Shown here piece after piece: positions 37,394 to 48,075 of a stretch of DNA of 55,377 nucleotides. The stretch is from a bacterium. GTDB lineage: Bacteria; Patescibacteriota; Dojkabacteria; SC72; WJKH01. Below the pieces are notes generated by a model. That model was not told the DNA's origin, ran no database searches, and worked only from the letters and a program-made list of their open reading frames with translations. The stretch covers positions 1 through 55,377 of the forward strand of contig JAKPPS010000039.1 of the NCBI GenBank assembly GCA_029547225.1. Reading direction: 5' to 3'. The position numbers and the translations under genes were made by a program. Position 1 is the first letter of the stretch, and every line of letters starts with the position of its first letter.

Positions 37394-37467
37394 AGCTGGA
37401 TCCGGGAATCGAACCCGGGACCTCATTCTTACCAAGAATGTGCTCTAGCCTTCTGAGCTAATCCAGC
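37394..37467 (-). tRNA. tRNA-Thr (GGT)
   Basis: Minus strand GCTGGAT...CATTC-TTGGTAA-GAATG...ATCCAGC. Confidence 0.92.
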
Positions 37468-37580
37468 GAACTATATAAGAAAATTTGAAAAAACTCTATG
37501 CTGATATCGCTAATTTTATTATTGTCTTTTTAATAAATCTCAAGAAAAGCTTTTTCAAGTCTTTTTATTGTGCAAAAAAA

Positions 37581-37664
37581 TGCAGGGGACAGGATTTGGA
37601 CCTGTGTAGTCACAAGGACGCCAGATTTACAGTCTGGTGCATTTGACCGCTCTGCCACCCCTGC
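37581..37664 (-). tRNA. tRNA-Tyr (GTA)
   Basis: Minus strand GCAGGGG...CCAGACTGTAAATCTGG...long variable arm...CCCCTGCA; class II. Confidence 0.93.
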
Positions 37665-37671
37665 ATAGTGG

Positions 37672-37745
37672 AGCCGAAGGAGAGATTCGAACTCTCGACC
37701 TGCTGTTTACAAAACAGCTGCTCTAACCAACTGAGCTACTTCGGC
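37672..37745 (-). tRNA. tRNA-Thr (TGT)
   Basis: Minus strand GCCGAAG...GCTGT-TTTGTAA-ACAGC...CTTCGGCT; CCA encoded at 37669-37671. Confidence 0.92.
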
Positions 37746-38046
37746 AAATAATAATTAATTTTAAAGAACATCGACTCTCTTGATAGATGTTTTTTGCCTG
37801 AGATCTATCTGCGTCAGTGATTATACAACATCGACCGAGAAAATGGAAATGCTTGATAATTTGCTACCGTGATTTTATATTGTCGTATTTTTTAAGTCAA
37901 GATTGTACAAGAAATACTGGACATAGATTGTGTTATTTGTTCAATGAAATGTGAAAAGAAGGTCTTAATGATATATGCTCTAAAATATTCGGAATAGGGC
38001 TTGTGGAAATATTGATTTTTAGCTAACTAAAGTGGAAAAAGTGAGT

Positions 38047-38189
38047 GGCTCTGACAGCAAGGAGAAGCCTTGCACGTCCCAATAAAGAGACTGTGACCCC
38101 GCAACTCAATCCCACGGGATTGAGCGATTTTGGGATCTAACACTGTGCGTTACGGACGAAGGTGTTCCTCCTATTCGTCTGCCAGAGCC
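38047..38189. ncRNA. Candidate structured RNA, family unknown, strand unresolved
   Basis: Closing stem GGCTCTGaCAG/CTGcCAGAGCC; internal hairpins GCAAGG-AGAAG-CCTTGC, CTCAATCCC-AC-GGGATTGAG, TCCCAA/TTGGGA, GACGAA/TTCGTC, possible pseudoknot AACAC/GTGTT; intergenic and more GC-rich than its surroundings. Confidence 0.7.
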
Positions 38190-38545
38190 TAATACATTCT
38201 TATATGATTTACGATTTTATACAAGGTGATAAATCTTACTCAAAATAACACAATCTCATATAATATTAAGCATAAAATATGTGATGAATTTCATTTGTTA
38301 TAGAAGCAAAAAGTGTAGCGGCTTATGATGATCACCTGTATTTACATCCCCTGGAAAATTACTATAGCTTGCTTTGCATGCTCAAAGAATCTGTAAAGTT
38401 AGAATAAAGTTTTAAAAAACGACTTATTTCTAATGCCACTTAACTTCGGCCTAATAATTATTATTTTCTCCTAAACCATCTTGATACTGACTTCGAAAGT
38501 AAGAAAACTAATTGATAAAAGTGTAGCTGAGGAAAATCACAATTC

Positions 38546-39181
38546 TTATGAAATACCTAAAATACTTAGTAATCCTGAAAGGACAGTAGTTATGAAAGCT
38601 GAAAAGATAAAACTCAGTGGGGAAAAAGGTAAGAAAATAAGTAACCAGATAAATGGTACGTATCTCTCAGTTTGTTCCCAAAAGGTGCGTATTTTGTCAG
38701 GTAATATTACCCGCATTATTCTGTGTCCATCAAGTGGGGGTAAAGGTATAAGATTGAAAACCATCAAAGAAAGATTTATCAGTACAAAATAGTATATTAA
38801 TGTTTGAACAAGTATTAGATCCCCAGGAATTATGTGGTATAAACCTGCGAAAACTAAAGCTAGAAAAAGGTTAGATATTGGTCCAGCTAAAGCGACTAAA
38901 GCTGTGTCTCTTACAGGTTTTACAAAATTAGCTTCATTTATTGGTACTGGTTTGCTCCAGCCAATACGCGCAACGACCATTGCAATTAATCCTATTGGGT
39001 CAATATGTTTTAGTGGATTAAGAGTTAGTCTGCCAACAGATTTTGCTGTATAATCGCCAAGTTTCGTTGCTACTAATGCGTGGGCGTATTCATGGACAGT
39101 TGAGCTTAGTAGGACAACTACAATTATTATTGCGACATTTATGATTGATATAATAGATATTTCCATTGTTTGATCGAGCAT
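38546..39181 (-). CDS. M50-family (site-2-protease-like) membrane metallopeptidase
   Basis: 'STVHEYAHALVATKLGD' (HExxH), 'NLIPLPPLDGHRI'. Confidence 0.9.
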   Translation of the reverse strand: MLDQTMEISIISIINVAIIIVVVLLSSTVHEYAHALVATKLGDYTAKSVGRLTLNPLKHIDPIGLIAMVVARIGWSKPVPINEANFVKPVRDTALVALAGPISNLFLALVFAGLYHIIPGDLILVQTLIYYFVLINLSLMVFNLIPLPPLDGHRIMRVILPDKIRTFWEQTERYVPFIWLLIFLPFSPLSFIFSAFITTVLSGLLSILGIS

Positions 39182-39323
39182 TTATTATTGTAAAATATGA
39201 TATTTAGTAGTCAGTAATTTTTGATAGATAATAAATTATTGATATCCACTTGCAAATATTATGACTTTTTGATATTATCACACGTAGCTTAATGAAACAA
39301 GCATTCAGTTTATTGCTAAATCT

Positions 39324-39554
39324 ATGTCAAAATATTGCGCATTATGCGAAAAATCAACAATTGCAGGAAAAAGAATACAACATCACCACTCAGTCGGTTG
39401 GCGTTTTAAAGCTCCTCGAAATACTCGAGTTTTTAGACCAAATGTTCGTAAAGTAAACCTTGAAGTAGATGGAAAGATTGTTAAGGCAACAGTTTGTATG
39501 AAATGTTACAAAAAATTGCGAGCTTCAGAAGGTGATTCAAAGGTCTCAGAATAG
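39324..39554 (+). CDS. rpmB: 50S ribosomal protein L28
   Basis: 'MSKYCALCEKSTIAGKRIQHHHSVGWRFKAPRNTRVFRPNVRKV'; CxxC pairs. Confidence 0.92.
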   Translation: MSKYCALCEKSTIAGKRIQHHHSVGWRFKAPRNTRVFRPNVRKVNLEVDGKIVKATVCMKCYKKLRASEGDSKVSE

Positions 39555-39695
39555 GTCCTAATTTCAAATATATCTCTTTCATTCCAATATTTCTTATTAT
39601 TTTCTAGCCTTGAACTTTTTGAGGTAGCTTAGTAAAAAATTCGTCTGAAAGACATTTAACCTTGAATAAACTAATAAATCTGATAGAATACAGCT

Positions 39696-40748
39696 ATGTT
39701 ATTTGACTCATTATTAAATCTAGTTACATACGATATCGGCATTGACCTTGGTACATCCAATACATTAGTTTTCTTACGAGGGAAGGGTATTGTTATATCT
39801 GAGCCATCAGTAGTTGCCATTAACAAAAAAAATAAAACTGTATTAGCAGTTGGTTTAGAAGCAAGACAAATGATAGGTCGTACTCCTGCAAATGTTGTTG
39901 CAAGTAGGCCACTAAGAGATGGAGTTATTTCCGATTTCGATTCTACGCAGGCAATGATTCATTATTTTATCGAAAAGGTGCATAGATATTCTCCAAAAAC
40001 ATTCGTTATTCCGAGACCAAGAGTAATTGTTGGTGTTCCTTCTTCGGTTACTGAAGTTGAAAGGCAGGCTGTCATCGATGCAGCGAAAACCGCAGGCGCA
40101 CGATCAGTATTTATTGTTGAAGAAGCAATGGCTGCAGCAATCGGTGCGGGGCTTCCGGTCGAAGAGGCTTCTGGAAGCATGATAATTGATATAGGTGGTG
40201 GTACGACAGACATTGCAGTTATTTCACTTGGAGATATTGTAGTTGATAAAACGTTGCAGGTTGCAGGTGATGAAATGGACCAGGATATAATAAATTATGC
40301 ACGACAAAAGTATAATCTACTTATTGGTGAGCGCACTGCCGAGGATGTTAAAATCGCAATCGGTTCTGCTTATCCATTAAAAGAAGAAAAATCAGTCATT
40401 ATACAAGGTCGAGATTTAATTAGTGGTTTGCCAAAATCAGTTGAGTTTTCAAGTATTGAGGCTCGTGAGGCAATAATGAATTCGATCATCAAGATTTTAG
40501 ACGCGATTAAGGATGCAATCGAAGAGACACCTCCAGAGTTACTCTCTGACTTAATATCTTCAGGTGTTTATCTTGCAGGGGGCGGAGCTATGATAAAGGG
40601 TATTGATAAACTATTTCAAGAGGAGTTGAAACTTCCTGTAAAAATTAGTGAAGAGCCACTTTCTGCTGTTGCTAAAGGTACAGCATTAATGCTTGATCAC
40701 ATTGAATTATTGCAACGTATCCAGAGATCTTGGGATGAGCTTCAATAA
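39696..40748 (+). CDS. mreB: Rod shape-determining protein MreB (canonical)
   Basis: 'DIGIDLGTSNTLVF', 'MIIDIGGGTTDIAVISLGDIV', 'LAGGGAMIKGID'; upstream of mreC/mreD. Confidence 0.96.
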   Translation: MLFDSLLNLVTYDIGIDLGTSNTLVFLRGKGIVISEPSVVAINKKNKTVLAVGLEARQMIGRTPANVVASRPLRDGVISDFDSTQAMIHYFIEKVHRYSPKTFVIPRPRVIVGVPSSVTEVERQAVIDAAKTAGARSVFIVEEAMAAAIGAGLPVEEASGSMIIDIGGGTTDIAVISLGDIVVDKTLQVAGDEMDQDIINYARQKYNLLIGERTAEDVKIAIGSAYPLKEEKSVIIQGRDLISGLPKSVEFSSIEAREAIMNSIIKILDAIKDAIEETPPELLSDLISSGVYLAGGGAMIKGIDKLFQEELKLPVKISEEPLSAVAKGTALMLDHIELLQRIQRSWDELQ

Positions 40749-40900
40749 TTATTACCCCATAATATGAAATTTGCTTCAGTAATAGTACTATCTTTAGTGT
40801 TTTGTAGTTTTTTCAATAGGTATTTTTTGCTATATAAATCTTGGCTATCTTTTATGGAGATGGTGTGTGTTTTTGATCCGAGATATGATATTATTAGGCG

Positions 40901-41725
40901 ATGATAAAGTTAGAGAATAACAAATTAAAGTGGGTGCTATTATTTGTCGGGATAACGTTGCTAACAATTTCTACCAATTTTTTGCCGGTAGGAGATTTCC
41001 TAAGAAATAGTATAGGTTATTTTGTTGAACCAATTTCATATTGGATGAATAATGGTGCAAATGATGTCAAAAACTTTTTTGGATCTTTTGTCTATTTTAA
41101 TCAGATGCGAGATGAAAACAATAATTTGACAGTCGAGAATGCAAATTTAAAATCGCAATTAGCTACGCTTCAATCTGTCTATGATGAGAATGCTTTTATT
41201 AAAAGTGAGATAGCATACCAACAGTCATTTCAGCAGAGTGAGATAAAAATAGTTGAAGCTCAGAGTATTGGCGGAGGTATTTATTCAGGTGGTGATTATA
41301 TTTTGATAAACAAGGGCCGTTTAGATGGTATTTCAGAGGGTATGGTTGTTAGAAGTGGTGAAATATTTCTTGGGATAACTTTTGAAGTTTCGGATAAATT
41401 GTCAAAGGTTATGTTGCCTGAAAGTAAAAACAGCAAGTTGGAAGTCAGCATATGTAAAACACCAGCCATTGATACGATACAGACAGATTGTGTAAAGGGG
41501 CTGATGGTAGGTTCGATTTCTGGTGTTAAGGTAGAAAATATTGCTACAAATGCACCTGTGTTGCAGGGCGATTATATTTTAGTGGATGATGCAAAAGTCG
41601 GTAAACTACTTTTAAGTGGAACACTAGGTAATATTACAAGTAAGCCTGGTGATTCTTATCAGCAGGCCGAGGTTCAATTGCCTTTGAGTTACAATGATAT
41701 AAGATGGGTGGTAGTAGAATTATGA
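40901..41725 (+). CDS. mreC: Rod shape-determining protein MreC
   Basis: TM plus coiled coil, 'GDYILINKGRLDGISEGMVV'; synteny. Confidence 0.9.
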   Translation: MIKLENNKLKWVLLFVGITLLTISTNFLPVGDFLRNSIGYFVEPISYWMNNGANDVKNFFGSFVYFNQMRDENNNLTVENANLKSQLATLQSVYDENAFIKSEIAYQQSFQQSEIKIVEAQSIGGGIYSGGDYILINKGRLDGISEGMVVRSGEIFLGITFEVSDKLSKVMLPESKNSKLEVSICKTPAIDTIQTDCVKGLMVGSISGVKVENIATNAPVLQGDYILVDDAKVGKLLLSGTLGNITSKPGDSYQQAEVQLPLSYNDIRWVVVEL

Positions 41726-42189
41726 TGACATTATTTGGTTTTATCTTATTACCTTTTGTAGAAAACTTTATTTGGGGATTGGGATTAGGCAGCATCCTGC
41801 TTGTATTAGCTATTTACTGGTACAATAACGAAACACTAACTGTCCCAAGGTTTTTACTTATTCTATTTATGGGTATTGTTATGGATATTTCATTTTTGTT
41901 GCCTTTGGGCACTGTATTAGCTTGTTTCGCGATTTCAATTATCTTTTTCACTGTGTTAAAACTTTTTTTGAGTGATAATGGGGTGGTACAAAGGTATGTG
42001 TTGTTTTCAGTCTCGTTCATTGTATTTCATACTTCACTTTATTTATTTACTCACCAATGGCAGATGGGTTGGGGTATTATTGGTATGGTGATTTTCGATA
42101 TTATTGTCTTAATCGTTATTGAGGCAGTAAGTTCCATATCTGTTCAGAAACAGTTATGGGGTCAGTCACAGAAAAAAATAAAAATTTAA
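41704..42189 (+). CDS. mreD: Rod shape-determining protein MreD-like
   Basis: Small multi-TM protein overlapping mreC; synteny. Confidence 0.7.
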   Translation: MGGSRIMMTLFGFILLPFVENFIWGLGLGSILLVLAIYWYNNETLTVPRFLLILFMGIVMDISFLLPLGTVLACFAISIIFFTVLKLFLSDNGVVQRYVLFSVSFIVFHTSLYLFTHQWQMGWGIIGMVIFDIIVLIVIEAVSSISVQKQLWGQSQKKIKI

Positions 42190-42199
42190 ATTTCCTATT

Positions 42200-44224
42200 A
42201 TGAATTTCAAGTTTTCCAAGAAAATCCAAAATAATCTTGAAAAAGACATCTTTTCGAGTAAGAAGATTGTACAATCAACTAAGTCAGTTAAGGCACATTC
42301 TGATCTTGGAGAGGTAGACGAGCTAAGTACTATACATTTTAACAAGTGGAATTCTGTATATGCTTTTGTACTCTTTGCGGTTGTTTTTGTTTTGATGACA
42401 GTGGCAATTATCGATTTACAGGTTATCAAGGGTCAAGAGTATTCAAATCGTTCTGAGAGTAATCAGTTACAGGTTAGAGTTGAATATCCTACGCGAGGGG
42501 TAATCTATGATCGCAATGGTGTTCAATTGGCAAGTAATATACCTTCATACAATGTATATTTGACAGTTGACAATTATTATAATGACGAAGGTGAAATAGA
42601 CACTGAAAAATTAGGTAAAGTCTCAGCAAAAATTGAAGAAATCCTTGGCGAGAAGTGGTCAGAATATGTTTTAAAGCCAGATGAAACATACTCTTCTGTC
42701 TATGAAAGAATGTTAGATTATATTGATAAATACTATTTTCTAAGTGAGTTACTTGTTGCTTCAGGTATAGATAATGAAAAAGCCATTAAACTTAAAGCAT
42801 ACACAAGTATCGATAACAGTATTACGGTAGATGATGCTACAAAAAGGTACTACTCTAATGCATTAAGTACTTCACATATTCTCGGTTATGTTGCAAAAGT
42901 AAATGCAGATGATCTTGAGACAAGAGATTATGTAGATATGAATGATTTTGTAGGAAAATCGGGTGTTGAATACTATTATGACCGTGAGCTTATTGGCCAG
43001 AAAGGTGAATATGCAGTTGAAATAGATGCCTATGGGAATATCGTTTCCGATCTTCAGATGAATATTAACGAAGTAGTTCCTGGAAAGAACCTTTATCTTA
43101 CAATTGATAATGAAATCCAGAATAACCTCTACAACTCTTTACAAAATGGCGTAAATACTTATGGTGGAAATGGTGGAGCCGGGATAGTGATGGATGTAAA
43201 TACTGGCGAGATATTGGCTATGGCTTCATATCCAAGTTATGACAATAATCTTTTTGTTGATGGTATCTCAAGCAGTGAGTACGAAGCTCTCACAAGTGAT
43301 ACGAGATTACCTCTGTTTGATCGAACAATTTCTGCACAAATACCGCCTGGTTCGATATTTAAAACAATAGTTGGTTCTAGTGCTTTAGATGCGGGTGCAA
43401 TTGATCGGTACACGAAATACAATAGTACATATGATTATTCGTTCTCAAATGGGGCATCATTTTGGGAGTATGGTCGCAGAGCATATGGATGGATTGACAT
43501 AATTGGAGCACTGGAAGTGTCATCGAACATATTTTTTTGTGAAACGGTAAGAAATTGGGATATGGATAGTCTCGTACCTTACCTCGAAAAATTTGGTATA
43601 GGTGAATATACAAATATTGATATTCCAGGTGAGATGCCTGGTCGTTTACCATCAGCACAGAATAAAATAGCCCTGGCTAATTCCTCAAGTCCTTGGTTGG
43701 AGCCGGTTTGGTATCCTGAAGGAGATTCATGTAACTCAGTGATAGGACAGGGTATTACGCTTGTTACACCAATACAGGCTGTGAATTGGGTTTCTGCGAT
43801 TGCCAATGGAGGGAAATTGAATACTCCTCATGTTGCCAATTATTTTGAAGAGATTTCTCCGGTTGATGGCGAGAAGATTACTGAAAAGGTAGATTTCGAG
43901 CCAATAAATCAAAATATTGTATCTGAAAGTGCATTACAAATTGTTCGAGAGGGAATGAGGGAAACGGTTGTTGGCTCAAGTGGTTTTCTATATTTCTTTA
44001 ATGAGCTACCATTTTCTGTCGCCGCAAAGACGGGTACTGCTGAATTTGGTGCTGTAAATGCTGATGGAAAATATGAACATACTCATGCATGGGTTATAGG
44101 GTTCTATCCTTACGAATCTCCGAGGTATGCATTTGCTTTCTATATGGAAGATAGTACCTTAGGTACTGATGCGGCTATGGTGGCTCGTGACTTCTTGAGA
44201 ACAATCCCCGAAAAATATAGGTAG
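42200..44224 (+). CDS. mrdA: Penicillin-binding protein 2
   Basis: 'TRGVIYDRNGVQLASN', SxxK 'PPGSIFKTI', SSN 'EVSSNIFF', KTG 'AAKTGTAEFG'. Confidence 0.93.
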   Translation: MNFKFSKKIQNNLEKDIFSSKKIVQSTKSVKAHSDLGEVDELSTIHFNKWNSVYAFVLFAVVFVLMTVAIIDLQVIKGQEYSNRSESNQLQVRVEYPTRGVIYDRNGVQLASNIPSYNVYLTVDNYYNDEGEIDTEKLGKVSAKIEEILGEKWSEYVLKPDETYSSVYERMLDYIDKYYFLSELLVASGIDNEKAIKLKAYTSIDNSITVDDATKRYYSNALSTSHILGYVAKVNADDLETRDYVDMNDFVGKSGVEYYYDRELIGQKGEYAVEIDAYGNIVSDLQMNINEVVPGKNLYLTIDNEIQNNLYNSLQNGVNTYGGNGGAGIVMDVNTGEILAMASYPSYDNNLFVDGISSSEYEALTSDTRLPLFDRTISAQIPPGSIFKTIVGSSALDAGAIDRYTKYNSTYDYSFSNGASFWEYGRRAYGWIDIIGALEVSSNIFFCETVRNWDMDSLVPYLEKFGIGEYTNIDIPGEMPGRLPSAQNKIALANSSSPWLEPVWYPEGDSCNSVIGQGITLVTPIQAVNWVSAIANGGKLNTPHVANYFEEISPVDGEKITEKVDFEPINQNIVSESALQIVREGMRETVVGSSGFLYFFNELPFSVAAKTGTAEFGAVNADGKYEHTHAWVIGFYPYESPRYAFAFYMEDSTLGTDAAMVARDFLRTIPEKYR

Positions 44225-44253
44225 TTGTTATCACTGTCGATGCTGATGGTTGT

Positions 44254-45666
44254 GTGAATAAACATCATTCATTTTTTCTTAATATCTTTTTAATAGTTGT
44301 AGGTTATGATCTATTTATGAGATTTAGGGAAAGTGGTATCGGGGAAGAATACAAATTGCTCATAGGTTTTCTGATGACAAAACAGGGTATTGGGTCCATA
44401 CGGGCCGTGAATATTCTACTTGGTTTAACGGACGATGAAAGAAAAAAGCTTTTTGGTCAGATAAAAGGAACAGGTGAATATTCGGAATATCTTAGTTTGT
44501 TAAAGAAAAATAGAATCGAAGTAGTAGATAGTGAAGGCGAGCTTTACAAAAAGCGATTTGGAGAATTGAAATATCGACCGGCGGTGTTGTTTTGCAGGGG
44601 GAACATAGGGTTAATGTCGCGTACGACTGTTGCTGTAGTAGGAAGCAGAAACTGCGATCAATATGGTGTAAATGCAACCCGTAGAATAGTTGAGCAAGTT
44701 GCAAAATGTAAAAATATTGCGCTTGTAACTGGCTTGGCGACAGGGATCGATAGTGTGGCTCTGGAAGAAGCAAGAAAATACGCTGTACCGACAATCTCAG
44801 TTATTGCTGGAGGGCATAAAATATTCTCGAAAATAAACAATGATTTGATTATTTCAGAGTACCCTCCGGCAAATAAATTAAGTAAGGGGCATTTCATTAT
44901 TAGAAATCGTTTGATTGCGAGTCTTGCCGATGTAGTTATTGTTGCACAAGCAGGTGAGAAGAGTGGTGCATTATATACCGCAGAATATGCAAAACAGTGT
45001 AATAAACTTCTTTTTGCAGTGCCAGGCCAAATGACGGATTATCGTTTTATTGGGTGCAATAGACTTATTTCAAATGGTGCAAATATTGTAGATTGGGAAG
45101 GGAATTGGTTACATAAAGCTAACTTAGTAGGTGTGTTAGGAGATCAGGAGAATCTTTTGGAAAGGGTGTTGGGAGTATTGATTGATATTCAAATAGATCA
45201 AAAAGAAAGAATTAACCAAGTAGAGAGAGAGAAGTTGATGGTAATTAACTATAATATTTATGATGAAAAAACTCCTGAAGAGTCAATAATTCGTAATAAA
45301 GAAAATGATAATTCGAATAGTCAGAATTTTATTCTAAAATGTCTATTTGACAGTATTATCAAAGATATTGTTTCTTCAAAATGTCAGGAAAACAGTAAAT
45401 GCTCAATGCTTGCTCAGAGGATTATTGAGAAAAATACAAGTAAGAGTGCGATGAGCATTATTCAAAATGAAAATAAAAGAAAACTTTTTCTTGCTGTCGC
45501 TTTGTACTGTCAACAAAATATATTACAAGGGCAGGGATTATCGTTTGAAGAAATATGCTGTGGTATCAATGAATTTAGGCGAGATGAAATCCGCAGATAT
45601 TTGACAAAACTTGAGGTTGGGGGTATTTTGAGACAAAATTTAATCGGTAAATATGTACTTTGTTGA
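44254..45666 (+). CDS. dprA: DNA processing protein DprA (alternative ATG at 44317)
   Basis: 'TVAVVGSRNCDQYGVNATRRIVEQ', 'ALVTGLATGIDSVALEEA', 'IISEYPPANKLSKGHFIIRNRLIASLADVVIVAQAGEKSGALYTAEYA'. Confidence 0.93.
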   Translation: MNKHHSFFLNIFLIVVGYDLFMRFRESGIGEEYKLLIGFLMTKQGIGSIRAVNILLGLTDDERKKLFGQIKGTGEYSEYLSLLKKNRIEVVDSEGELYKKRFGELKYRPAVLFCRGNIGLMSRTTVAVVGSRNCDQYGVNATRRIVEQVAKCKNIALVTGLATGIDSVALEEARKYAVPTISVIAGGHKIFSKINNDLIISEYPPANKLSKGHFIIRNRLIASLADVVIVAQAGEKSGALYTAEYAKQCNKLLFAVPGQMTDYRFIGCNRLISNGANIVDWEGNWLHKANLVGVLGDQENLLERVLGVLIDIQIDQKERINQVEREKLMVINYNIYDEKTPEESIIRNKENDNSNSQNFILKCLFDSIIKDIVSSKCQENSKCSMLAQRIIEKNTSKSAMSIIQNENKRKLFLAVALYCQQNILQGQGLSFEEICCGINEFRRDEIRRYLTKLEVGGILRQNLIGKYVLC

Positions 45667-45735
45667 AAAAATAGAAAAATATAAAATAAACTTGTATACT
45701 AATATTTTAAGTATTTAAAAAATAGAAAAGAAAAG

Positions 45736-47829
45736 ATGAGCAATTTATTAATAGTTGAGTCGCCCGCAAAGGCAAAAACAATAGAAAAATATTTAGGTAA
45801 GGATTATAAAGTACTAGCTACTTTGGGCCATATTATTGACCTTCCTAAAAATAAAATTGCTGTTGATACTGAACATGAATACAAACCAGAATTCATAATA
45901 ATGGATGGCAAGAAGAAGATTATATCTAGTCTTAAAAAGAGTCTCCCCAAAAAAGGTGAGGGGGAAGTACTTCTTGCTATGGACCCTGATCGTGAAGGTG
46001 AAGCAATTGCATGGCATACTATGAATGCCTTAAAGTTAAAGAATCCAAAGCGTGTAGTTTTTCATGAAATAACCAAAGATGCAGTTGTCGAGGCGATCAA
46101 GAAACCAAGACATATAGATGACAATCTTGTCGATGCTCAGATTGCACGAAGGGTGTTGGATCGCTTAGTAGGATACAAATTGTCACAGTTATTGTGGAAA
46201 AAGATGTGGTATGGTCTCTCTGCGGGAAGAGTTCAATCAGTGGCATTAAAGTTGGTGGTTGAAAGAGAAAACGAAATTCTAGCATTTGTACCGAAAGAAT
46301 TTTGGGAAATTAAAGCAGATTGTAAAACAGCAAAAGATTCTGATTTTGTTGCTGAATTAGTAAAGATTAATGATAAGAAGGCACACATCGGTAATGCAAC
46401 TTCTTCCGATGAAGTGCTCAAGGCTTTAGAGGGAAAGGATCTATCTGTTGATACAATTGCAAAGAAAACTGTACAAATGTCAGCGAAACCACCGTTTACG
46501 ACTTCGACTTTGCAACAGTCTTCGAATAATATTCTTGGATATTCTACAAAGAGGACAATGAGTCTTGCACAACAGTTATACCAGGCAGGATATATCACAT
46601 ATATGCGTACAGACTCTGTAAATCTTGCACAGCAGGCTATTGAGCAGATACGAGAGAAAATAAAGGCAGATTATGGTGACAAATATCTTTCAGCTAAAAC
46701 TAATTATTTCAAAAACAAGGCTAGATTAGCTCAGGAAGCGCATGAAGCAATAAGGCCTTCTCATTTTGATGTAAGTACTGAAAAAGTTGCAAAAGAACTT
46801 GGTTCTCAAGCAGCAAAACTTTATGACATAATTTTTAAGAGAGCACTAGCGTGTCAAATGTCACCTCAAGTTGTTGAGAAACTAGAGATTTCTCTTTCTA
46901 CTAAGGGCACAGATAACAAGAAGTATGGTTTTAGTGCTAAAGCAGATAATCTGTTGTTCGATGGATATTCTAAGGTTTGGGGAAAGAAATTTAAGGATTC
47001 AGAAGATTTAAAAAGCCTTGGAGAAATCAATGAAGGAGAGAAAGTAATAGTAAAAAAACTTATCCCAACTCAGAAATTTACAGAACCGAAATCAAGATAT
47101 ACCGAAGCAACTTTGGTCAAGGCTTTAGAAAAATATGGAGTAGGGCGACCTTCAACTTATGCTACTATAATAAGCACGATAATTGATAGAGGTTATGTCA
47201 CAAAAGAACAGAAATATCTTAAGCCAAAGGATGTTGGATTTACAGTTACAAATTTCTTGCAATCAAATTTTAACCGTTTAGTAGATTACACTTATACTGC
47301 AAAAGTTGAAGAAGATCTCGATAATATTGCGGAAGGTAAGGTAAAATATCTACCATTTATAGATAATCAGTATAAGCCTTTGGTGTCAGAGCTCGAAAGT
47401 GCAGATAAAATAAGCAAAGATCAGGTTCTTATATTGGGTGATTCAGAAGAAAAATGCCCTGAATGTCAAAGCCCTATGCAAGTAAAATTAGGTAGATATG
47501 GTAAATTCCTAACCTGCTCTCGTTTTCCAGAATGTAAAGGTATGAAAGGTCTTGCGGGCAGTGAATCACAACCAGAAATTGATCTCGATAAATATGTCGA
47601 AGTTGGTAAGTGTGAAAAATGTGGGTCTGAAATGGTTATGAAAACTGGACGTTTTGGAAGTTTTTGGGCATGTTCAGCTTATCCGAAGTGCAAGAATATT
47701 GTTTCTGCGAAACTAAAAGAAAAATGTCCAAAATGTGGAAAACCGCTAGTTGAGAAGAAGGGTAAATGGGGCAAAACATTTATCGGTTGTAGTGGCTATC
47801 CAAAATGTAAATATATTAAGAAGAAATAG
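45736..47829 (+). CDS. topA: DNA topoisomerase I
   Basis: 'LLIVESPAKAKTIEKYLG', 'YITYMRTDSVNLAQQA', three C-terminal CxxC zinc ribbons. Confidence 0.97.
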   Translation: MSNLLIVESPAKAKTIEKYLGKDYKVLATLGHIIDLPKNKIAVDTEHEYKPEFIIMDGKKKIISSLKKSLPKKGEGEVLLAMDPDREGEAIAWHTMNALKLKNPKRVVFHEITKDAVVEAIKKPRHIDDNLVDAQIARRVLDRLVGYKLSQLLWKKMWYGLSAGRVQSVALKLVVERENEILAFVPKEFWEIKADCKTAKDSDFVAELVKINDKKAHIGNATSSDEVLKALEGKDLSVDTIAKKTVQMSAKPPFTTSTLQQSSNNILGYSTKRTMSLAQQLYQAGYITYMRTDSVNLAQQAIEQIREKIKADYGDKYLSAKTNYFKNKARLAQEAHEAIRPSHFDVSTEKVAKELGSQAAKLYDIIFKRALACQMSPQVVEKLEISLSTKGTDNKKYGFSAKADNLLFDGYSKVWGKKFKDSEDLKSLGEINEGEKVIVKKLIPTQKFTEPKSRYTEATLVKALEKYGVGRPSTYATIISTIIDRGYVTKEQKYLKPKDVGFTVTNFLQSNFNRLVDYTYTAKVEEDLDNIAEGKVKYLPFIDNQYKPLVSELESADKISKDQVLILGDSEEKCPECQSPMQVKLGRYGKFLTCSRFPECKGMKGLAGSESQPEIDLDKYVEVGKCEKCGSEMVMKTGRFGSFWACSAYPKCKNIVSAKLKEKCPKCGKPLVEKKGKWGKTFIGCSGYPKCKYIKKK

Positions 47830-48075
47830 TGTTTATTGAAAAACAATATACCTGTTTTTTGCTGAACTAAAATGTAGAATTTCCCCCATAGTGAGTAATC
47901 GGTATTTTGGCACAATTCAATACTGTGCCATTGTGTTCAATTACATTATTAATATATTCGTCACAATAATAAACCATAATAATAAACTATGAAAATTTAT
48001 TAAAAATAAAAATCCTTAGCAAAGTAAACTACTTTTTGGATAAAAAACATTAAATTATTTTAATTTGTACTTCAC

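Noticed and set aside
38047-38189. Possible cobalamin riboswitch (contains CCCCGCAACT similar to the B12-riboswitch core)
   Set aside because: No AGTCAGGATACCTGCC-like B12 box, helices differ, and there is no B12 gene immediately downstream on either strand.
38481-38792. 103-aa plus-strand ORF
   Set aside because: Antisense to the M50 peptidase gene, which has clear catalytic motifs.
45660-45666. Alternative genetic code (TGA as Gly, as in some CPR lineages)
   Set aside because: TGA terminates dprA and the NHL protein (ATGA overlap) at expected positions; no in-frame TGA was needed in conserved proteins.
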